Source: Cyclobacterium sp. SYSU L10401 | GTDB lineage: Bacteria; Bacteroidota; Bacteroidia; Cytophagales; Cyclobacteriaceae | NCBI RefSeq assembly: GCF_010993705.1 | Contig: NZ_WOFO01000009.1 | Coordinates: 124,001 to 188,000 of the forward strand | Length of the DNA: 64,000 bases | Direction: 5' to 3' | Shown: in pieces, positions 38,457-46,400 of the stretch | Position numbering within the stretch: position 1 is the stretch's first letter | How the letters are laid out: every line of letters starts with the position of its first letter | The notes under the pieces: model-generated | Seen by the model: only the letters and a program-made list of their open reading frames with translations | What the model was told of the DNA's origin: nothing | The model's database searches: none | Program-made: the position numbers and the translations under genes

Positions 38457-38579
38457 TTAGTAATCTCCTATTTTCTGGTTAATCAATCTTGGGCAGGCCG
38501 GTCATTGACTCGAAGCCTAGATGGCTTATCAGCTCCAAAGAGATTGATGACCGGAAGAAAGGAGGTAAATTAAGTGTAA
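38457..38579 (-). repeat. structured 5'-leader repeat, copy 2 (shorter)
   Basis: A ~123-bp direct repeat of 31667-31845. It shares TAGTAATCTCCT, GGTTAATCAATCT, GGTCATTGACTC.AAGCCT.GATGGC, TATCAG, CCAAAGAGATTGATG, CCGGAAGAAAGGAG and AAATTAAGTGTA. Relative to copy 1 it lacks ~55 bp, including most of the left hairpin arm and the loop. It lies in the same orientation on the other side of the restriction operon. Confidence 0.7.
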
Positions 38580-38790
38580 GTAAAATTGAATTAAACTATT
38601 ACGAACTTAAGAAGTAAAAATATTTTGGCGAAACCCGATTGGTGCTATATTTGTAACTGACAAAACTACCTTCGTTGACCAACGTTTACATTAAAGAGAT
38701 CTCAAACATTTTTAACAACTCGTAAAAATGCTAGAATGATGATAGACTTATTCAGAACTGGGGAAAATTTGGCATAAAAGCATAACAATT
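38580..38790. other. spacer upstream of the ABC three-component operon
   Basis: About 210 bp, AT-rich, with no gene visible; presumably holds the promoter of the SMEK gene. I see no repeat in it. Confidence 0.3.
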
Positions 38791-39756
38791 ATGACCGAAA
38801 GAAAAACGTATATAGATCGTATAATAAAGCTATTAGGTTTTATTAGAAATACAGTTGAACTTTCTTCATCTATAAGTCTGTATGACAACAATATCTTTTC
38901 CGAAAATTTCTATCGCGACTTTTTAAATTTGTTGTTTAATTACAAATTAGTAAATATAAATATTCAGGAAAAGAATAGTGCTGCGATTGACTTAGGGGAT
39001 TTAGAAAATAGAATAGCAATTCAGGTAACATCGACTAGAGACTTATTAAAAACAAGAAAAACGGTTAAAACCTTCATAAAAAACGGTTTACACAAAAATT
39101 ATGATAGATTAATATTATTGAATATTATCTCGAAGACTGATCACACTGTTACTTCCGTAGGTGATAAAAATATCTTTGAAATTTCAACTAAGGAAAATAT
39201 CTGGGATAACTCTGACCTATTAAGAAAAATAAATGACCTAGAGACACCAAAAATAAAGACTATTCTAGACTTTCTTGAAAAAGAGATCAAAATATCAAAT
39301 GAATATACAATTCCTAATGAAATTCAAACTTTAAATAAACTAATAGAACTGATTAGTTATGAGGAGCATATAAGTATAGGGCAAGGATTTATTGAAGACC
39401 CAGATCCGAAAGGAAAAATCTATACACGATTTGCAAACTATTCTGATTTTCTAGAAGAGGAATATAAAGAAAACTATTCAATGTATGGTAAGGTTCTTGA
39501 TGATGTCAAACAAAGTACTGATATGAGCCAAGTCAAATTGCGAAAACTTTCATCACACTTAAAGGTGTTTAGCGATAATATTTTAAAACAGGAAAACGGG
39601 AATCCCAGGGAAGCCTTATCATTTTTAGTGGAGCATTATAAAGATCAATTATCCACTTTAGGAATTAATTATGATATAGGGGCTATTAGATTTTTTTTAG
39701 TCGATCAGTTAATAGCATGTAATGTATTTCCTAATTATAACAAGAACATAGTTTAG
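38791..39756 (+). CDS. SMEK-domain protein of an ABC three-component system
   Basis: A 321-residue protein. Its N-terminal ~150 residues match the SMEK domain as I know it: a helical start (YIDRIIKLLGFIRNTVELSSSISLYD), then FRDFLNLLF-like sequence and the core AAIDLGDLENRIAIQVTSTRD (Asp..., Gln-Val-Thr at ~76-78). That core resembles a restriction-endonuclease-type fold. The remainder is helical. In ABC-3C systems described by comparative genomics a SMEK-type protein is paired with a small middle component and an ABC ATPase, exactly the next two genes. Predicted role: effector or sensor in anti-phage conflict. Confidence 0.78.
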   Translation: MTERKTYIDRIIKLLGFIRNTVELSSSISLYDNNIFSENFYRDFLNLLFNYKLVNINIQEKNSAAIDLGDLENRIAIQVTSTRDLLKTRKTVKTFIKNGLHKNYDRLILLNIISKTDHTVTSVGDKNIFEISTKENIWDNSDLLRKINDLETPKIKTILDFLEKEIKISNEYTIPNEIQTLNKLIELISYEEHISIGQGFIEDPDPKGKIYTRFANYSDFLEEEYKENYSMYGKVLDDVKQSTDMSQVKLRKLSSHLKVFSDNILKQENGNPREALSFLVEHYKDQLSTLGINYDIGAIRFFLVDQLIACNVFPNYNKNIV

Positions 39757-39759
39757 ATC

Positions 39760-39996
39760 ATGAGTAATGTTTTTTTAAAAGAAGAAAATATTGAAACTTC
39801 GCCACCATTTGTAGGAAAAATAATTATTAAATTTATTTCTAAAAAGAAAATAAAAAAAGTAAGTATTTTTGATCTAGCCGATACATTTAAAAATGACCCA
39901 TGGTTTTCAGTAACGCATCTATATATGGGCATAATTTTTTTATACACATTGGGGTTAATTGAATTTAAAGAACCATATATAGAGCTTAATGCTTAA
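39760..39996 (+). CDS. ABC three-component system middle component
   Basis: A 78-residue protein with features of the small winged-helix-like middle components: SIFDLADTFKNDPWFSVTHLYMGIIFLYTLGLIEF, a short bundle that probably bridges the effector and the ATPase. It starts 3 bp after the SMEK gene and overlaps the ATPase start by 8 bp. The call depends strongly on context; I believe it fits middle component 6, but cannot confirm the subfamily. Confidence 0.7.
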   Translation: MSNVFLKEENIETSPPFVGKIIIKFISKKKIKKVSIFDLADTFKNDPWFSVTHLYMGIIFLYTLGLIEFKEPYIELNA

Positions 39997-41710
39997 AATA
40001 AGAAAATTATATACTGAGCCCCAAATTATTGATCCGATTATTTTTTATGATGGGATAAACCTAATTCTTGGCGAAAAAAATGATTCGAGTAATAAAACCA
40101 ATGGTGTCGGTAAATCATTATGTATTGAGTTTATCAATTATGCTCTTTTAAAAAAGAAGTCTGATAGCAGGTTGTCTTTAATTCCAGCATCGGTATTTCC
40201 TGAAGATACGGATGTTTGCTTGGATATTGAGATTAATGAGAGAAAATACACTTTAAAGCGATCAATTTCTAATTCAGAGAATCCGGTTATTAAAACTAAT
40301 GAAGAGCAAATTACTTTCTCGAAAATTGAAGACGCTACTGAATATTTAGCTCAAAAATGCAAAATTGGTAGAAAAATTGATACTCCTCCATCTTTTCGAA
40401 AATCAATTGGGCCTTTAATAAGAGATGAAAATTCAGAATTTAAATCAATTACTTCACCATATGATACTTCCAAAAATATTGCAGATGATTATTCCCCACA
40501 TCTTTACCTTTTAGGTTTAAGTGTAAGCATTTATGAGAAAATAAAGGTAATATCAAAGGAAATTAAAAAGGTTGTTGATGAACTTAAACAAATAGAAAAA
40601 AATGTTTATTTACTTAAGCAAGTAAAAGTGTCTGAAGCAAGAGTTGAGCTTAATGAATTAGATAGCGAGATAGACTATATTTCCCAAAGTATTGATACCT
40701 TAGAAAATACAAAAGGATATGAATTAATTAAAGGAGAAATAATTTCTCTCGAGGAAGAGATTGAAGAACTTAGGAATAAAAAAGGCCTTATTCTACAAAA
40801 CATCAGTAAGCTTCATATTATTGATCGAAAAGTTGATATAGATACCCAGGAACTAAGCGAATATTATAATCAACTTAAAGAAGGTCTTGGAGATTTCATT
40901 TCAAAAGATTTATTTGAAGTGATTCAGTTTAAATCTAAAATTGATCAATTCCAAAACAAATTAATTTCCGAAAAAAGAAATAATTTAGAAAGTGATTTAG
41001 ATGAACTTAATATCCTTTTAACTGAGTTAGATAAGCAGTACAAAGATAAGATAAGAATACTTGATCAAGAAGGTGCTTTGAAGAATCTAAAGCAAACTTA
41101 TTCAGTGTTTCAGAAGAAAACAGATGAAGCCAGTCAATTAAGAGTCTTTGTTGATAAATATCATGATTTGGAGAAAGAGAAGCAAACTAAAAAAAGCAAT
41201 AAGGAAATTGAGCTTTTAAGACTTCAAGCTGATATATCAGACAATGAAGAGAATTTAAAATTATTTGAAAAAGAAATTTTAAGTATCCACGACTTTATAC
41301 AAGGGAATCGAAGGGCCTCCTTTGAGGTTAAGAAAACATCTAAAAATCAAATTATTGAATTTATATATAGGATTGATGACGATGGTAGCCATAGCGTCAA
41401 TAGACTTGGAGTATTTATTTACGACATTGCTCTTTTGATTAGTGAAGTTACTAGAGATAGGCATTTAGGTTTTTTAATCCATGATAATATTTTTGACGTC
41501 GACAGGGATACTCTATTAAGAAGTTTGAAATTCATACATGGGAACAACATTATTCAAAAAAATCAATATATTTTGACTCTAAATTCAGATAAACTTGAAG
41601 GCTTTTTAGATACAGAAATAAATGAAATTGTACAAATGTATACAAGAGCTTCTTTTACTAAGGATATTAATGGTCGGTTTCTTAAACAAAAATATCAAGA
41701 GAAAAAATAA
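39989..41710 (+). CDS. DUF2326-like ABC/SMC-type ATPase of an ABC three-component system
   Basis: A 573-residue ATPase. Walker A lies in KTNGVGKSL (residues ~36-44) after an N-terminal strand (INLILGEKND). A long coiled coil spans ~180-440, and the C-terminal motifs are DIALLISEV and GFLIHDNIFDVDRDTL (~493-508), where HD replaces the usual Walker B/D-loop. This HD-motif and coiled-coil layout is the DUF2326 pattern. RecN/SMC-like proteins clamp DNA and may signal damage or invading DNA. It ends the three-gene operon. The low GC content is like the host. Confidence 0.78.
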   Translation: MLKIRKLYTEPQIIDPIIFYDGINLILGEKNDSSNKTNGVGKSLCIEFINYALLKKKSDSRLSLIPASVFPEDTDVCLDIEINERKYTLKRSISNSENPVIKTNEEQITFSKIEDATEYLAQKCKIGRKIDTPPSFRKSIGPLIRDENSEFKSITSPYDTSKNIADDYSPHLYLLGLSVSIYEKIKVISKEIKKVVDELKQIEKNVYLLKQVKVSEARVELNELDSEIDYISQSIDTLENTKGYELIKGEIISLEEEIEELRNKKGLILQNISKLHIIDRKVDIDTQELSEYYNQLKEGLGDFISKDLFEVIQFKSKIDQFQNKLISEKRNNLESDLDELNILLTELDKQYKDKIRILDQEGALKNLKQTYSVFQKKTDEASQLRVFVDKYHDLEKEKQTKKSNKEIELLRLQADISDNEENLKLFEKEILSIHDFIQGNRRASFEVKKTSKNQIIEFIYRIDDDGSHSVNRLGVFIYDIALLISEVTRDRHLGFLIHDNIFDVDRDTLLRSLKFIHGNNIIQKNQYILTLNSDKLEGFLDTEINEIVQMYTRASFTKDINGRFLKQKYQEKK

Positions 41711-41798
41711 TGTAATAATTTTTAAGACATTAAATACTTTTTCTAAATAACGCTTCGTCATTTGGGGCTTAAATTATAAAAATATTAAATTCCTCAGG

Positions 41799-42914
41799 CT
41801 ACAAAAGCCCTAATTCTTTGGCCTTGGCTCTATGTTTTAGGACCATCCTGAAATGCCACTGGTCAGATTTTTTTTCTGGATAAGGTGGAACCTTATTTTC
41901 GTTTAGTGCTTCGACCATATTTTGAGAGGTGGGCTTAATATTTTTCTTAATAAGCTCGTCCCGTGTTGCTAAATAAGCCTGGTGAATATCTTCAGTGTGA
42001 TCTTCGACTTTACCTTTTGGCTCGATAAGTCCGAGATCTTTTGCTCTGGTTCTATATTTTTGGACCATTTTTTTATCCCACTGTTCAGTATTTTGGTCTG
42101 GATATGGTGGGACTTCCTTGTCGTTCAGGACTGAGGCCATGGTTTCAGCGGTCGGCCTAATGTTCTTCTCGAGGAGATCCTTTTCTAAAGACTGATAAGT
42201 GTTATGAATAACTTCAGTGTGATCTTTCATTTCAATCGATGTATCAGACAGACCTAATTCCTTCGCTCTTTTTTCATGGCGGAGCACCATGTTAAAATTC
42301 CAGAATTTAGAGTTTTTTCCCGGATAAGGAGGGGTCTTATTTTCATCGAGTGCTCTAGCCATGTTAATTGAGCTTGGTTTTACTCCTTTTTTAATGAGCT
42401 CTTCTTTGGTGGCGAGAAAAGCTTCATGAATATCTAAAGTGTGTTCGTTGGTTTTAATGGTTTTAAAGCCACCAATATTCTGAATGCTATATTCAGTTAT
42501 TTGGCAGTGCATTGCCTCAATAACGCTCTTCATACTATCACTTGGATAAGTAGAAGAATAATCAACGCCTGAAGTAACCAGCTTATCCAGAAGCTTCGGA
42601 TTACTAAGGACTGGTAAAATGGAACTTTGAAAGACCAGAGGCTGATCAAACTGTTTGGCCTGGTTTATCTTTTGGTCTAGACGTTCTTCCAGGTCCTTGG
42701 CCGACATGTTTTTATAAAAATTCACATTTACCATCCCTGTGCTATACCTCTTAGCTTCAATTATGGCACGGTTGATATTTTTCGTTAGGGTCGATTTTAG
42801 TTTGTCAAATTTGAATTGTGAAACATTTTGAAACGATAAAACCTGCTCACTTAAGCCCCCAACAATATTTCCAATGCCATCTGTGTGAATCGATAATTCG
42901 CCTAAACTTTTCAT
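41799..42914 (-). CDS. three-repeat protein with recombinase-like helical units
   Basis: A 371-residue protein. After a ~155-residue unique N-terminus come three ~70-residue repeats (about 157-226, 233-300 and 304-371), each with HTxxIHxxYxxxxxxLxxKxIxPTxxxMAxxLxxxxxPPYP, then W..xMVxxxxxRAKxLGL. Each unit resembles the small helical domain that follows the catalytic part of serine recombinases (ALNARGIPTPRG...W...V). A DNA-binding role is therefore possible. No catalytic domain is present. It is convergent with the ABC-3C operon. Family not recognised. Confidence 0.65.
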   Translation of the reverse strand: MKSLGELSIHTDGIGNIVGGLSEQVLSFQNVSQFKFDKLKSTLTKNINRAIIEAKRYSTGMVNVNFYKNMSAKDLEERLDQKINQAKQFDQPLVFQSSILPVLSNPKLLDKLVTSGVDYSSTYPSDSMKSVIEAMHCQITEYSIQNIGGFKTIKTNEHTLDIHEAFLATKEELIKKGVKPSSINMARALDENKTPPYPGKNSKFWNFNMVLRHEKRAKELGLSDTSIEMKDHTEVIHNTYQSLEKDLLEKNIRPTAETMASVLNDKEVPPYPDQNTEQWDKKMVQKYRTRAKDLGLIEPKGKVEDHTEDIHQAYLATRDELIKKNIKPTSQNMVEALNENKVPPYPEKKSDQWHFRMVLKHRAKAKELGLL

Positions 42915-43064
42915 AATTACATCTTTATGTCAATACAAATGTAGGTTTTATTATCATACTTATGAAAAACTTTTTTATATTTTGGAATAAATAGGTTTTC
43001 TTTTTATCTTGTGGGTTCATGCGTGTGATTTAACTAATGTTTCAACCTTCTAATCCCTAATATT

Positions 43065-43190
43065 ATGAGTTCTAACAAGATCACAATCACCGAAACCAAG
43101 AATGGAACATTCAAAGTTCAGGGAGGCAGTAAGCCCCCAACGACTGTTCCAGCCGCTACTGTCTCTCAAGCTGTAAAGTCACGCACCTAA
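43065..43190 (+). CDS. 41-residue small protein
   Basis: ATG at 43065 opens a 41-codon frame, MSSNKITITETKNGTF...PAATVSQAVKSRT, ending in TAA-TAA, followed 40 bp later by a strong terminator. The sequence is polar and ends in an Ala/Ser/Thr-rich tail. The clean frame, double stop and own terminator suggest a real small gene. No family recognised; it could be a small DNA-binding or toxin-antitoxin-like peptide, which I cannot support further. Confidence 0.5.
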   Translation: MSSNKITITETKNGTFKVQGGSKPPTTVPAATVSQAVKSRT

Positions 43191-43229
43191 TAAGCGTTAT
43201 AGGACAAAAAGTACAGGTAGCAGAACACA

Positions 43230-43262
43230 TAGAGATGTCCTTTGGGCATCTCTATTTTTTAT
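43230..43262 (+). terminator. terminator of the small gene
   Basis: AGAGATGTCC and GGGCATCTCT around a 3-nt loop form a stem followed by ATTTTTTATTT on the plus strand: a clear intrinsic terminator. Confidence 0.8.
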
Positions 43263-43365
43263 TTAAGGTTAGCAGGTTAAGTACTCGTTTTTTGGTGTTA
43301 TTCTTTTGTATTGGGGCTTTAATCACGTTCCATTAAGTGGGTTGGATATACTTTGGTGCGCAAGG

Positions 43366-43494
43366 ATAGCATTAAGGTATTGATCTATTGATGTATTGTT
43401 GTGTGATATATTAACTTTTTTTAGACATAATAGATGTAAGGATTAAGGTGTGTGTGTGGGGTTGTTCACGCTATGATGACGGGGGGATATTAAG
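43366..43494 (+). promoter_or_regulatory. duplicated promoter/leader of haemagglutinin gene 1
   Basis: The ~130 bp before the first haemagglutinin gene match 50233-50358 before the second, with few changes. Shared elements include TAGCATTAAGGTATTGATCT, GATATATTAAC, a T7 run and TTAGACATAAT. A GT repeat (five units here, four in copy 2) and a G tract (six here at 43481-43486, five in copy 2) lie right at the start codon. The upstream ATG-ATG (43473) is out of frame because of the extra G. Confidence 0.6.
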
Positions 43495-46400
43495 TTGATT
43501 GGCCGATTGCCTATCGCCGGAGTGATGCTATCGCTAACAGGGATACTGTTAGCGGGGACAGCCATGGCGGGTCCGTCAGGCGGAATGGTCGTGGACGGTG
43601 CAGCGGATATTGTGGGTCAAGGCAGCAATGCCGTTACAGTAAATCAGCATTCCAATCGTGCGGTGATTAACTGGCAAAGCTTTGACACTCAATCCCACCA
43701 GCGTGTTGAGTTTGTGCAACCCGATGTAAACTCGATTGTATTAAACCGTATTATATCAGGATCCCCAACGCAGTTTGATGGGTCGTTGACGGCAAATGGC
43801 CGTGTGGTTGTGATGAACCCCAACGGTGTTGTGTTTGGTCAATCGGCACAGGTTGATGTGGGGGGGTTGATTGCCACATCCTCTCATGTATCAACAGACA
43901 GCTTTATGAACGATGCGCAGATCCGTTTTGAGGCGGGGGGTGATCCGGCAGGATCGATTGTTAATCATGGAACGATTACGGTGCGAGACGCCGGCTTGGT
44001 TGGTTTTGTGGCCCCTCATGTTGAGAACAAGGGAACGATTACGGCGCGTATGGGCACGGTGCATCTGGCCTCAGGGGACCGTTTTACGTTTGACCTGTAT
44101 GGTGATGGGTTGGTTGAGATTGCCGCGAGTGATGCGATCAATGCCCAGCTTGTTAAGAACAGCGGTACCATTAAGGCGGATGGTGGTGTGGTGCAATTAG
44201 AAGCCGCATCGGCCAAGACGATGGTTGATGGGTTGGTCAGTAATACGGGTGTGATCGAAGCCAAATCCGTTCATGAGAAGAACGGTGTGATTATTTTAAG
44301 TGGTGACCAGGGGACCACCTCGGTGTCCGGGACAGTCGACGCATCCGGTAAGGGTGCATCTGAAACGGGTGGCCGGATTGAGGTGACGGGTAAGGCGATA
44401 AACCTGGCCAGTGCCCGGATAGACGCCTCTGGCAGTGAGGACGGTGGCACCATTCGCATAGGGGGTGGGTATCAAGGTGGTGAAGACATACCCCAGGCGG
44501 ATACGACAACAGTGGACGCAGAGACAACGATTACGGCGGATGCCATCACCAATGGTGATGGTGGCAGCATTGTGGTGTGGTCAAACGAGTTGACGGATAT
44601 ATCGGCAACACTATCGGCAAAGGGTGGATTACAATCCGGAGATGGGGGGATGATTGAGACGTCGAGTAAGGGCCGTGCGACCTTCCAAGATGCAATCAGT
44701 ATAGATACCTCGGCCCCTAATGGTGAGACGGGTCTGTGGTATATCGACCCTGAGGATTTTACCATTGCGGATGTTGGTGGTGATATCACACCGGTTGTGT
44801 TATCGGGCCAGTTGGGGTCGAATAACGTGACGATTGAAACGGCGGATACGGGGTCTGATGCGGGTGATATCGTTGTGGAAGATGCGTTAAGCTGGGGCAG
44901 TGATCGGACACTGATCTTAAATGCGCATCGTGATATCGATATAAATGCCAGCATTAACAATACGACTGGTGGGTCATTGGTATTGCGCTCTGACAAGGCG
45001 GGATCTGGGGCTGGGACGGTGAGCTTTAATGGCTCGGGCTCAGTCACCATGACGGGTGGTGGTCGAACGGATATATATTATAACCCGAGTGCGTATGATA
45101 CCCCGACGGATTACAGTACAAACATTACGGGCGATAGCACGGCTTGGATGTTGGTGCATGATGTTACGCAACTGCAAGCGATCAATACAAACAATACCAC
45201 GCGTGCAGGCAGCTATGCGTTAAGCGGTGATATTGATGCCTCCGATACCGTCAATTGGAACTCAGGCGCAGGGTTTGTGCCGATTGGGGATAGCTTAAAC
45301 AATTTCACCGGGCAGTTTGACGGGCAAAACCATATCATTAGTGAATTATACATTAATCGGCCGACGGAAAACGGTGTTGGATTGTTTGGGTATACAAGTG
45401 GAGCCACTATCCGCAATGTGGGTTTGGTTAATGTCGATATTACTGGTAACGACCACGTCGGTGGGCTAGTCGGTGAAAATAGAGGCGGTATCATTTATGA
45501 TAGTTACTCCATCGGTGATATAATGGGATTAAACTCATGGGTTGGAGGTCTGGTTGGGTTAAACAGGGACAATAGCACAATCAGTAGAAGTTTTGCTGAC
45601 GGAAATGTTTTAGGATTAGGTTCACGAATTGGGGGGCTTGTCGGCGCAAATTATAGGGACAGCACGATCAGTAATAGTTACGCCATTGGAATCGTTGAGG
45701 GTAATAGTAGTCGCGTTGGTGGGTTGGTAGGGTATAATAATAACTCTAGTACAGTTAATCAGAGCTATGCCACCGGACCCATAACAGGAACTAGTGATGT
45801 CGGTGGCTTGGTGGGGCGGAATGCAAGTGATTCAACTGTCACCAACAGCTATTGGGATATGGACACCTCCGGCCAAGCCACGAGCGCAGGGGGCTCAGGG
45901 GCAGTTGGTCTGACCAGTGCACAAGCTCGCCAGCAAGCATCGTACGGTGGCTGGAATTTTGCCGATGACTGGTACATGATTGAGGATGAAACCCGTCCGT
46001 TTGGCCGCTGGGAGTATTCCACCAATATTGGCAATGCGCATCAATTACAATTAATGGCGATGGATTTAAATGCGGATTATACATTGGTCCGTAATATTGA
46101 ATTAGGGGATGCCCTGGACCCGGTGGGTGGAGACTATACCGGCATGTGGACCGATAGTGGGTTTGTGCCGATTGGTAATAGCTCAAACAACTTTACCGGC
46201 GTGTTTGACGGACAAAATAATGTTATTACGGACCTGACCATTAACCGGCCGGGAACCAATAATAATGTAGGACTATTTGGAGTTGCTAATAATGCTATCA
46301 TTACTCGTTTAGGATTAGAAAATATTGAGGTAATTGGACGATGGGATGTAGGTGCTCTGATTGGCACAAGTCGAAATAATACAGAACTAAGCTATAGTTA

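Noticed and set aside
43448-43472. GT repeat as a simple-sequence contingency locus by itself
   Set aside because: It lies upstream of the ATG pair, so its length does not change the reading frame from there; only the G tract does. It could still affect promoter or ribosome spacing.
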